DNA of 12,572 nucleotides, taken from JAYEJW01 sp034716535. GTDB lineage: Bacteria; Pseudomonadota; Gammaproteobacteria; Chromatiales; Chromatiaceae. The stretch is taken from the NCBI GenBank assembly GCA_034716535.1, contig JAYEJW010000240.1:1-12572 (forward strand), in the 5' to 3' direction. The position numbers and the translations under genes were made by a program. Of the stretch, positions 1-6,050 are shown one piece after another. Under the pieces are notes generated by a model, which saw nothing but the letters and a program-made list of their open reading frames with translations, was not told the origin of the DNA and did no database searches. The first letter of the stretch is position 1; each line of letters opens with the position of its first letter.

Positions 1-114
1 AAACGCCTGAAAGCGGGCTGGGACGAGCGCTACCTCGCCAAGTTGCTGTTCGAGTCGCCCGTTTCCGTCGAGAAAACAACACCATCAGATTCTCCGAATA
101 TTAGGCCGGATTGA
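1..114 (+). CDS. C-terminal tail of an unidentified protein (5' partial)
   Basis: An open frame runs in from the left edge and stops at TGA 112-114, giving 37 residues that begin KRLKAGWDERYLAK. The first 24 or so codons have the G/C-rich third positions of the rest of the window, which supports real coding. The last dozen codons are more AT-rich and rich in Thr, Ser and Pro, like a disordered tail. No domain can be recognised from so short a piece and no function is proposed. It ends 57 bp before the convergent toxin gene. Confidence 0.4.
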   Translation, partial: KRLKAGWDERYLAKLLFESPVSVEKTTPSDSPNIRPD

Positions 115-137
115 TGCGTTTGCCCTGACCCTGACCC

Positions 138-161
138 CGGTTGGACCCGCGGTTGGACCCG
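138..161. repeat. 12-bp tandem direct repeat, two copies
   Basis: The unit CGGTTGGACCCG occurs twice back to back (138-149 and 150-161). A shorter CCCTGA-type duplication lies just upstream at about 123-136. The repeat sits in the 57-bp gap between the partial gene and the 3' end of the toxin gene. It has no hairpin potential of terminator type. It may be replication slippage or an edge of the accessory patch; no function is visible. Confidence 0.6.
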
Positions 162-171
162 AGGAGGGCTG

Positions 172-441
172 TCAAATCTGATCGTAGTGGCCGCCAATCG
201 CGAAAATGTAAATGTATTCATCGTCAAATTTATACACTACACGGTCTTTTCGGCTAAGGCGTCGAGACCAGAGGCCCGAGAGATTATGCTTCAAAGGTTC
301 GGGCTTACCTATTCCCGTGCTTGGGTTGCCACGAAGCATCTGTTTCAAAATGTTACACAGTGCTTTATGTAGTTTTTTATCGTGTTGTCGAAGCTCTTCG
401 TAAGCGGTCCATGTATTGCCTTCAAATACCAGTGATCTCAT
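172..441 (-). CDS. yoeB: YoeB/Txe family mRNA-interferase toxin
   Basis: This 89-residue protein is a toxin of the RelE-superfamily YoeB branch, which cuts mRNA in the ribosomal A site. The diagnostic block GKPEPLKHNLSGLWSRR (45-61) is nearly identical to E. coli YoeB. The catalytic residues map to E48, R67 (KDRVVY) and H85 (GGHYDQI at the C-terminus), so the enzyme looks active. The ATG at 441 was chosen because it gives the usual family length. A longer frame to 504 exists but lies wholly within the antitoxin gene. The toxin start overlaps the antitoxin end by 20 bp, the usual arrangement for translational coupling. Base composition is lower in GC than the genes to the right, consistent with horizontal acquisition. 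Confidence 0.93.
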   Translation of the reverse strand: MRSLVFEGNTWTAYEELRQHDKKLHKALCNILKQMLRGNPSTGIGKPEPLKHNLSGLWSRRLSRKDRVVYKFDDEYIYIFAIGGHYDQI

Positions 442-694
442 CCGTTTCCTCAGCCGAAGGTCGGTATCCAGTACCTTTTCTGTGCGTTTGCAAAGAAGCC
501 GCAATCTGTCGCATTAACTCACTGTTCTGCAAAACAAATAGCGTTTCTTGCTCACGTTCCCAGTCCTCGGCACTCAACACCACGAAATCGTCACCACCGC
601 GGCGCGTGACCTTGAGCGGCACATGCCCACTAACGACCTGTTCTACGAGATTTTTCAAATTATCTCTAAACTTGTTTACGCTTACACTATCCAT
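422..694 (-). CDS. yefM: YefM/Axe family antitoxin (Phd/YefM fold)
   Basis: A 90-residue antitoxin. The N-terminal Phd/YefM DNA-binding domain starts at MDSVSVNKFRDNLKNL and continues through a VTRRGGDDFVVLSAEDWE segment at about 29-46. The C-terminal third, rich in Glu and Thr, would be the intrinsically disordered toxin-neutralising tail. Proteins of this family bind YoeB and, with it, repress their own promoter. The gene comes first in the operon, overlaps the toxin by 20 bp, and is preceded by a palindromic operator overlapping a promoter. No strong Shine-Dalgarno sequence is seen before ATG 694. The family assignment is secure from both sequence and partner; the precise operator specificity is inferred. 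Confidence 0.92.
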   Translation of the reverse strand: MDSVSVNKFRDNLKNLVEQVVSGHVPLKVTRRGGDDFVVLSAEDWEREQETLFVLQNSELMRQIAASLQTHRKGTGYRPSAEETDEITGI

Positions 695-710
695 CGGTTG
701 GCGTGCTCAG

Positions 711-731
711 TTGTACGGTAATGCCGTACAA
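711..731 (-). promoter_or_regulatory. Palindromic operator of the yefM-yoeB operon
   Basis: TTGTACGG-TAATG-CCGTACAA is a perfect 8-bp inverted repeat with a 5-bp spacer. Each arm holds a TGTAC/GTACA half-site, resembling the TGTACA-centred palindromes bound by YefM in E. coli. Its right end overlaps the last two bases of the predicted -10 element, and it lies 17 bp upstream of the antitoxin start. That position suits autorepression by antitoxin and by the toxin-antitoxin complex. Confidence 0.75.
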
Positions 732-758
732 TATAGACAGGAAGCCCCGACAAGGCAA
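730..758 (-). promoter_or_regulatory. Sigma-70-type promoter of yefM-yoeB
   Basis: On the minus strand there is a -35 element TTGCCT (758-753), a 17-bp spacer and a -10 element TATATT (735-730). Transcription would start near 723, inside the palindromic operator. Spacing and the -10 match are good; the -35 matches the consensus at four of six positions. Confidence 0.65.
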
Positions 759-947
759 ATCAACTCGGACAGGTGTCGTCGCCGCGCTATATACAGCACG
801 GGCGCTTGGCCGGTGCCATGCGCGGTATTCGCGGGCCTAACACGTCTTGCGAGAGTCTCTGGTTTGGCGGTCCTTTGCGCCGGTTTTCGCTTCATCTCTT
901 CACGAAATGATCCGGATCCTCTTGTGGGACAGTCAAACCCGGGGGTC

Positions 948-976
948 TGGAAATGGTCCTTTGGGCCGGGTATAAA
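948..976 (+). promoter_or_regulatory. Candidate promoter of the MBL-fold hydrolase gene
   Basis: The 313-bp gap between yefM and the hydrolase (695-1007) holds the yefM promoter and operator at its left end. At its right end are TGGAAA (948-953), a 17-bp spacer and TATAAA (971-976), followed about 30 bp later by the ribosome binding site GGAGGAG (993-999). The -35 is only a partial match, so this is a candidate. Nothing else was recognised in the gap. Confidence 0.4.
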
Positions 977-1007
977 GGCACGATGACCTACCGGAGGAGT
1001 CGGATAC

Positions 1008-1961
1008 ATGCCCGTCAAAGCCATCAACCTACTTGTCAGCCTGCTGTTTTCCGCCGCCGCGCTCGCCGATCGCGGGCCAGATCTTCCCGACTACCCGGCC
1101 GATGAGGTCGCCCCCGGCGTCTTCGTCATCCACGGTCCGGTGGCTTATCCCAATCCGGAGAACCGGGGGTTCATGAACAACCCCGCCTTCCTCGTGACGG
1201 ATGCCGGTGTGGTGGTGGTGGATCCGGGCTCCAGCGTTCAGACCGGAGAGATGGTGCTGCGGCAAGCGCGCAAGGTCACGGACAAGCCCTTGCTCGGGGT
1301 GATCAACACCCATGTGCACGGAGATCATTGGCTCGGTAACCAGGCCATGCGGGACGCGGCTCCGGATGTGCCCATCTACGCTCATCCGAACATGCTGGAG
1401 GCCGTCGAAGAGGGGGCGGGTCAGGCATGGGTCGACCTCATGTTGCGTGCCACTGACGGCGCTACCGAGGGGACCGCCGCCGTGGGACCCAATCAGGCGT
1501 TAGTGGATGGCGCCGAGGTCGAGCTGGGCGGGTTGACCTTCCGGGTCCATTTCTACGGGCAGGTCCACACCCATACGGATCTGATGATCGAGGTGCCGGA
1601 GAAGGAGCTGCTTTTCCTCGGTGACAACGCCAACAACCACCGCATCGTGCGTATGGATGACGGCTCCTTCGCCGGGAGCGTCGCCGCGCTCGACAAGGTG
1701 AAGCAGGACGTCTCCGCCGAGGTCCTGGTCCCGGGTCACGGCCCGACGGGTGGCTGGGAGATCGTCGACGCCTACCGGGACTACATGGCCAACCTGTACG
1801 GCGCGGTGGAGTTCCTGTATGAGGAGGGGCTGAGCGATTTCGAGATGAAGCCGAAGGTCGCAGAGCGCCTGACTGCTTTCAAGGATTGGCCGGGCTTCGA
1901 GGACGAGCTGGGCAAGCACGTCTCGCTGGCCTATCTGCAGGTGGAGGAAGCGGCGTTCTGA
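1008..1961 (+). CDS. Exported metallo-beta-lactamase-fold hydrolase (SoxH-like)
   Basis: This 317-residue protein starts at ATG 1008 behind GGAGGAG with 8-bp spacing. A Sec signal peptide covers residues 1-20 (hydrophobic core LLVSLLFSAAALA, cleavage after ALA), so it should act in the periplasm. The binuclear-metal motif THVHGDH is at 101-107, with a following histidine in GQVHTHTD (184-191), the bridging Asp in LGDN (204-207) and the last His in PGHG (242-245). All metal ligands therefore appear present. The layout resembles SoxH and the zinc metallohydrolases found beside PQQ-dependent or sulfur-oxidation systems. No PQQ dehydrogenase or sox gene is in the window, so the substrate is unknown. 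The gene ends 9 bp from the end of the convergent diheme cytochrome, with no room for a separate terminator. Confidence 0.88.
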   Translation: MPVKAINLLVSLLFSAAALADRGPDLPDYPADEVAPGVFVIHGPVAYPNPENRGFMNNPAFLVTDAGVVVVDPGSSVQTGEMVLRQARKVTDKPLLGVINTHVHGDHWLGNQAMRDAAPDVPIYAHPNMLEAVEEGAGQAWVDLMLRATDGATEGTAAVGPNQALVDGAEVELGGLTFRVHFYGQVHTHTDLMIEVPEKELLFLGDNANNHRIVRMDDGSFAGSVAALDKVKQDVSAEVLVPGHGPTGGWEIVDAYRDYMANLYGAVEFLYEEGLSDFEMKPKVAERLTAFKDWPGFEDELGKHVSLAYLQVEEAAF

Positions 1962-1970
1962 AGCAGTGCG

Positions 1971-2729
1971 TCAGTCGTCCGCTATGGACAGGTGGGCGAA
2001 GATGTCCCGAAGCTCCTCCTTGCTGAACTCGGCAAGCAGCTCATCGTCCGGGGCGGCGGGGTCGTGGATGCGGAGCTTGGCGATGTACTTGTCCACCTGC
2101 CGCCAGAGATAGTTGGTGTACTGGCCGGCGAGCATGGGGACCGCTTCCTCGGCGTCGCCCTGCCCTTCGGACCCGTGGCACGAGCCGCACTCGCGCCTGT
2201 AGAGCTTGCGGCCGGCTTCGACATCGCCTTCGGCCCTGGGAATCTGCACCATCCGTTCGGAATCCAACAGGCGTTGGTAGGCGTCGAAGTCGGGTGCGCT
2301 CTCGTCCGCCGGAGGAAGCCTGCTCGGCAGTTCGATGGCCGCCAGGTAGGCGGATACGTCGATGATGTCCGGGTCCGGCATCTGGCGGTGGTCGACGTAT
2401 TCGATCATGGCCATGTTCGGGCGGTTGCGCTCGCGGAAGAGGTGCAACTGCCCCGCGATGAAGGCGGCGGGCAGACCGGCGAGGCGCGGATACTCACCCT
2501 CTTTGCCGCCCTCGCCGTATTCCCCGTGGCACCCGGCACAGACCTCGTTGATCTCCTCTCCGTTGTCGAAGTCGGCATCGTCGAAGGTGAACTCCGCTCC
2601 ATGAAGTACGGTCGTGCTCGCCATGAGGGCCAGGGACAGGAGCGCAGACTTGCGAGCTGACCAACCCTGCTTGGCGGGCCGGATTGTTCTCTCGGGGATC
2701 AGAAACCCTCGACCTGCGATGAAGCCCAT
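1971..2729 (-). CDS. Periplasmic diheme cytochrome c (c4/c553-like)
   Basis: A 252-residue cytochrome with two class I c-type domains. The heme-binding motifs are CAGCH (64-68) and CGSCH (181-185), each followed by the family's GxG and LAG(L/Q) segments. An n-region rich in Arg and Lys and the hydrophobic stretch SALLSLALMASTTVL (28-42) look like a long signal peptide. ATG 2729 was chosen because GGAG lies 8 bp upstream and it gives a plausible export signal. An alternative GTG at 2777 shares one base with the stop of the preceding cytochrome gene (TAGTG) and would add 16 residues. Domain 1 has Met106, Met108 and Met117 as possible distal ligands. Domain 2 has no Met in the usual ligand region but has His222. 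It probably carries electrons in the periplasm; its partner is not shown. Confidence 0.85.
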   Translation of the reverse strand: MGFIAGRGFLIPERTIRPAKQGWSARKSALLSLALMASTTVLHGAEFTFDDADFDNGEEINEVCAGCHGEYGEGGKEGEYPRLAGLPAAFIAGQLHLFRERNRPNMAMIEYVDHRQMPDPDIIDVSAYLAAIELPSRLPPADESAPDFDAYQRLLDSERMVQIPRAEGDVEAGRKLYRRECGSCHGSEGQGDAEEAVPMLAGQYTNYLWRQVDKYIAKLRIHDPAAPDDELLAEFSKEELRDIFAHLSIADD

Positions 2730-2776
2730 GAGCACATCTCCAGTTGATCGCAACGACATGCCGACCGAGGGCAACA

Positions 2777-3439
2777 CTATTGGCTTTCCTGTTGGGGACT
2801 CAGCCGAATCTGCTCCAGCAGAAGGCCGTTTGGAGAACGGACCCGCAGAAAGAGCGACGTGCGCTCTTCGAGTCGAACCCTGATCTCTACTCCGTCAGCT
2901 GCCGGTCCGCGGCATTCGTCAACGAGGGGCTCGAAGTCGTCGGCGATGATCTCGACCCGAATGGCCTGTGGCTTTGCCAGCTCCAGGTACAGCTCGTAGT
3001 CTCCGACATGCAAACGGCCGAGTGGCAAAAAGTAGTTCCCGCTGAAGCTGTCCCTGAAACCCTGCAGCTCCCCACCGCTGAGCGCCGTCTTCGCCACCGG
3101 CGCTAAGGGCGCGTAGGCGCAGTGCCGCTTCATATAGCCGAGAACTTCGTTGAGCTCCAGGGCTTGTGCATCGGGCACATCACCGGTGAAACGCCGAATG
3201 TGGTTGTAGGTGGCCTCCGGACCCAGGGCGAAGCTCAGGCGTCCGCTGCATTGGCCCTCGTGGCAGTGGGCGCAGACGGTGTTGAAGCGCAGGACCGCTT
3301 CACGGCTGAACTGGTCCTCGGCGAGCACCGGGAAACTCGAGACCAGGCCCACGAGCACCAGCACAAAGGCACCCACGCCCCCTGTCTGGGCCGGCGACAG
3401 GGCGCGGAAGATTGCGGATCGCCCCAGCGCGTCCGACAT
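2777..3439 (-). CDS. Periplasmic monoheme cytochrome c with C-terminal beta-rich domain
   Basis: A 220-residue protein starting at ATG 3439. It has a signal peptide (hydrophobic AFVLVLVGLVSSFPVLA, 24-40, cleavage before Glu41), one heme motif CAHCH (56-60) followed by EGQCSGRLSF, and a likely distal Met103 in LGYMKRHC. From about 125 onward the chain alternates hydrophobic and charged residues in strands, suggesting a beta-sandwich domain that I cannot name. Additional cysteines (64, 107, 176) are not in a heme motif. The frame stays open upstream to 3568, but the signal peptide favours 3439. No Shine-Dalgarno sequence is close: an AAGGAG lies 20 bp away at 3460-3465. It is cotranscribed with the diheme cytochrome downstream. 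Confidence 0.8.
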   Translation of the reverse strand: MSDALGRSAIFRALSPAQTGGVGAFVLVLVGLVSSFPVLAEDQFSREAVLRFNTVCAHCHEGQCSGRLSFALGPEATYNHIRRFTGDVPDAQALELNEVLGYMKRHCAYAPLAPVAKTALSGGELQGFRDSFSGNYFLPLGRLHVGDYELYLELAKPQAIRVEIIADDFEPLVDECRGPAADGVEIRVRLEERTSLFLRVRSPNGLLLEQIRLSPQQESQ

Positions 3440-3443
3440 CGGA

Positions 3444-3457
3444 TTGACGCACGTCAA
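3444..3457 (+). promoter_or_regulatory. FNR/Dnr-type box upstream of ubiT
   Basis: TTGAC-GCAC-GTCAA is a perfect 5+5 inverted repeat of the CRP/FNR/Dnr class. Its centre (3450.5) lies 41.5 bp before a predicted start site at 3492, set by the -10-like GAGAAT at 3480-3485. This is class II activation geometry toward ubiT, whose ATG is at 3525. In the other direction the box ends only 4 bp before the cytochrome ATG at 3439. It therefore cannot be a class II activator site for that gene, but it could hinder its transcription. Confidence 0.75.
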
Positions 3458-3524
3458 GTCTCCTTTCCGTCCGGGGGTTGAGAATTGGTGCATCATTCGG
3501 AAACCGGTCAACAATTGTCTGCTC

Positions 3525-4037
3525 ATGCGGGAGGATCGAGCTTTGCTACCTTTGCGAATTCCGTCCATCGCGCCATTGGCGCTGCCCCTGCGGCTGGTGC
3601 CTGTGCGTTTTCACAGCGGGGCGTTGGCCCTGGCCCTGAACCAAGTCATGTCCGGCGCCCTGGCGGATGGGGAGCTGGACTTCCTCGCCGGGAGACGGCT
3701 TGAGATCCGCGTCGAAGACCTCGGATTGCGCTATTGTCTCGGTCTCTCGGGCCGGCAACTCGTGGGTTTCGGGACAGAGGCGGCAGCGGACGCGAGTATC
3801 GCGGGCGATCTCCGAGAGCTTCTCCTGCTTGCCGCCCGCCGCGAGGACGCGGATACCCTGTTTTTCCAACGCCGTTTGCGTATGTCCGGTGACACGGAGC
3901 TCGGCCTCTACGTGAAGAATTTCCTCGATGCCTTCGAGCCGCCCGAGCGTTGGCGACCGCTGGTCCGGGCGCTTGACCAGCTCGCCGGATGGATGCAGAC
4001 CGAATTCCTTCGCGATTCTCACGTGGTTCGTCGTTAG
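3525..4037 (+). CDS. ubiT: UbiT, SCP2-domain accessory factor for O2-independent ubiquinone synthesis
   Basis: This 170-residue protein matches UbiT (formerly YhbT). The SCP2-like lipid-binding domain spans most of it. The family signatures DADTLFFQRRL (108-118) and GDTELGLYVKN (122-132) are clear. Length is close to the 174 residues of E. coli UbiT. Together with UbiU and UbiV it supports ubiquinone synthesis without oxygen, probably by binding hydrophobic intermediates through the SCP2 pocket. ATG 3525 has no good ribosome binding site. An in-frame TTG at 3543 has GGGAGG 8 bp upstream and may be the true start, removing six residues. The gene is preceded by an FNR/Dnr box. It converges on ubiV with 6 bp between the stops. 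Confidence 0.92.
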   Translation: MREDRALLPLRIPSIAPLALPLRLVPVRFHSGALALALNQVMSGALADGELDFLAGRRLEIRVEDLGLRYCLGLSGRQLVGFGTEAAADASIAGDLRELLLLAARREDADTLFFQRRLRMSGDTELGLYVKNFLDAFEPPERWRPLVRALDQLAGWMQTEFLRDSHVVRR

Positions 4038-4043
4038 CTGCTC

Positions 4044-4973
4044 TCATCCTGCCGCGAGCGAGGACTCCAGCCCGGGACGGCCAGACCAGTAGCCGTCGCA
4101 AAAGCCCTGGGGCGAAGCGAGACGCAGCCGTTGCATCCCGGATTCGAGATCGAGATCTCCCCGCAGATAGTCAGCGAAGGCCTCCAAGACCCGCACCGTG
4201 TGGTGCGACTGGGGGCTCACCCGGAGCAGGTCCACGTCGAGGGAGGTGAGATCCTTTATGACGGGAAAGAGATTTTGGGTGAGGGCGGATTGGGTCTGGA
4301 TGCCGTTGATGTTCAGGAACGGCTCTCCGTCCTGGGTGGAGACGGGCAGGCCGTCCGGATCATCGAGGCACCGGAACTGACAGTCGTCCTTGGGCAGGTT
4401 GTGGCTGCGTGCCGTGAAGCATCGGGCCGAGAAGGCCAGGGGCAGCCGGCCGAAGGCGAACACCTCGGTCTCTACGCCCTCGGGCCGGAGCGCCTGAAGC
4501 GCGGCCAGGGTCTCCCGGCCGAGCTCCACGGGCAGCACCCAACGGCGCATTCCTCGATCGAACAGGAAGGCCAGGGTATGTTGGTTGTAGACATTGATAC
4601 CGGGGCCCGCAACGAACTCGCTTCCGTCGAGTAACTCCAGCGCGGCAAGGTCGTTCGCCTCCACGAGGAAGCGGCCGTCGGCGCAAAGACGACGCAGGGT
4701 CTTGAGCTCGCTTTCTGATTCGATCAGGGTCAAGGTGGAGATGACGGGCTGTTTCCCCGCGGCGGCGACCCGCGCCGCCAGCTCCCACCAATCCTCCGGG
4801 CTCAGCAGGCGACGTTTGGAGCAGACGGTCTCGCCGAGGTAGACCACGTCCACCGGCGCATCCAGCACTTCCTCGTAGAAGTCGAGAACCTGCTCCTTCG
4901 GCCAGTAGTAGAGCAGCGGGCCGAGAGAAAGTCGGGTTCGGGTTGGTTGTGAGCTCGCGTTTGCCGTTGTCAT
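4044..4973 (-). CDS. ubiV: UbiV, U32-family iron-sulfur protein for O2-independent ubiquinone hydroxylation
   Basis: A 309-residue protein of the peptidase U32 family, UbiV branch (formerly YhbV). Four cysteines at 51, 185, 198 and 202 reproduce the spacing of the last three [4Fe-4S] ligands of E. coli UbiV (180, 193, 197). They sit in RCFTARSHNLPKDDCQFRC, with the first in GETVCSKRR. UbiV and UbiU form a complex required for the ring hydroxylation steps of ubiquinone synthesis under anaerobic conditions, with prephenate as oxygen donor in E. coli. It acts in the cytoplasm. The gene follows ubiU by 61 bp and has no strong Shine-Dalgarno sequence. The 61-bp spacer shows no terminator or clear promoter, so ubiUV is probably one transcript. 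Confidence 0.94.
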   Translation of the reverse strand: MTTANASSQPTRTRLSLGPLLYYWPKEQVLDFYEEVLDAPVDVVYLGETVCSKRRLLSPEDWWELAARVAAAGKQPVISTLTLIESESELKTLRRLCADGRFLVEANDLAALELLDGSEFVAGPGINVYNQHTLAFLFDRGMRRWVLPVELGRETLAALQALRPEGVETEVFAFGRLPLAFSARCFTARSHNLPKDDCQFRCLDDPDGLPVSTQDGEPFLNINGIQTQSALTQNLFPVIKDLTSLDVDLLRVSPQSHHTVRVLEAFADYLRGDLDLESGMQRLRLASPQGFCDGYWSGRPGLESSLAAG

Positions 4974-5034
4974 GACTGGTTGGATTCCCGGTCAGGTCTG
5001 CCGTTTCTTTGCAATGGGAGGGATCGGGGAGGTC

Positions 5035-6030
5035 CTACTGCCACGGTCGGTGGTAGGCCCCGAGCGTGGTCTGGCTGCCCTCCGAGACACGGCTCAGGGT
5101 ATCGCGCCATGCCCCTTCGATCCGGAATCCAACCGGATTGCGCTCGCAGGCGTCCAGCGCGGCCCTCCAGACGCGGGTCACCTGCGCTACGTAGACGGTG
5201 CTGCGCTGGCGGCCCTCCAGCTTGACGGCGGCCACTCCGGACTCGAAGAGCTCAGGGAGCAGATCCAGCGTGTTAAGGCTGGTGGGCTCTTCGATGACGT
5301 GCGACAGCCTGCCGCCTGCCCTGTAACGGCCTTTGCACAGGGTCGGGTAGCTCGCGGGCTCGTCCGGGGCATAGCGCTCGATCAGCACGCCGCCAAGCCG
5401 AGTCTCCTGACCCGCCGCGGTGGTCTGCCACTGGACCGCGTGGGCGGGAGAGCAGGCGCCGCAGGTGTTCGGCGACTCGCCGCTCGCATAGGAGGAAAGT
5501 AGGCAGCGGCCTTCCACCATCACGCAGAGACTGCCGAACCCGAATAGCTCGACCGGAACGGGGCTGTGCGCGATCAGATGCGTCACCTGCTTCAGGGACA
5601 GCACCCGGGGCAGCACGACGCGCTGGATGCCGAAGTGGCGGTGCATGAAGCGGATGGCCTCGTAGTTCGTGGCGGACCCCTGTACGGAGAGATGCCGGGG
5701 CAGATCCGGGTGTTGGCGGGCGGCATAGTCCAGCACGCCCATGTCGGCGCCGATCAAGGCGTCCGCCCCCAGGTCCGCCGCTTTGTCGACGGCTGCCTGC
5801 CAACGCTGCCAGCCCTTCGGCTGGGGGTAGGTGTTGATGGCGACGAACAGCTTCACCTTGCGGTCGTGGGCATAGCGCAGCCCCTCCCGGATCTGCTTGT
5901 CGTTGAAGTTCAGGCCGGCGAAATGACGTGCGTTGGTGTCGTCCCGGAAACCCACGTAAACGGCGTCGGCGCCGTTGTCGACAGCGGCCTTGAGGGCAGG
6001 TAGGTTGCCTGCGGGGCAGACGAGCTCCAT
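5035..6030 (-). CDS. ubiU: UbiU, U32-family iron-sulfur protein for O2-independent ubiquinone hydroxylation
   Basis: At 331 residues this has the same length as E. coli UbiU (YhbU). It begins with the U32 signature MELVCPAGNLPALKAAVDNG and VYVGFRD. Cysteines at 169, 176, 193 and 232 fall on the same numbers as the four [4Fe-4S] ligands of E. coli UbiU, in the contexts GSLCVMVEGRC, NTCGAC and YPTLCKGRY; Cys190 is an extra one. It forms the heterodimer with UbiV. The ATG at 6030 has GGAG 7 bp upstream. It lies 20 bp behind the radical SAM gene, so the two are very likely cotranscribed from the promoter near 7066. Confidence 0.95.
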   Translation of the reverse strand: MELVCPAGNLPALKAAVDNGADAVYVGFRDDTNARHFAGLNFNDKQIREGLRYAHDRKVKLFVAINTYPQPKGWQRWQAAVDKAADLGADALIGADMGVLDYAARQHPDLPRHLSVQGSATNYEAIRFMHRHFGIQRVVLPRVLSLKQVTHLIAHSPVPVELFGFGSLCVMVEGRCLLSSYASGESPNTCGACSPAHAVQWQTTAAGQETRLGGVLIERYAPDEPASYPTLCKGRYRAGGRLSHVIEEPTSLNTLDLLPELFESGVAAVKLEGRQRSTVYVAQVTRVWRAALDACERNPVGFRIEGAWRDTLSRVSEGSQTTLGAYHRPWQ

Positions 6031-6050
6031 GGGGTGTCTCCGTTCGGTAT

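Noticed and set aside
922..936. Possible FNR/Dnr box TTGTG-N5-GTCAA before the hydrolase gene
   Set aside because: The spacer is 5 bp rather than 4 and the left half-site deviates, so it is not a convincing site.
707..1027. A 106-codon minus-strand open frame between the antitoxin and the hydrolase
   Set aside because: It covers the yefM promoter and operator and the hydrolase promoter region, has no family signature, and has unlikely codon use.
1992..2660. A 222-codon plus-strand open frame opposite the diheme cytochrome
   Set aside because: The minus strand has two CxxCH motifs and a signal peptide; the plus-strand product has no recognisable family.
4038..4043. A terminator between convergent ubiT and ubiV
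   Set aside because: Only 6 bp separate the stop codons and no hairpin with a U-tract is seen there.
4720..4733. FNR-like sequence TCGAT-CAGG-GTCAA
   Set aside because: It lies inside ubiV coding sequence and carries a mismatch in a key half-site position.
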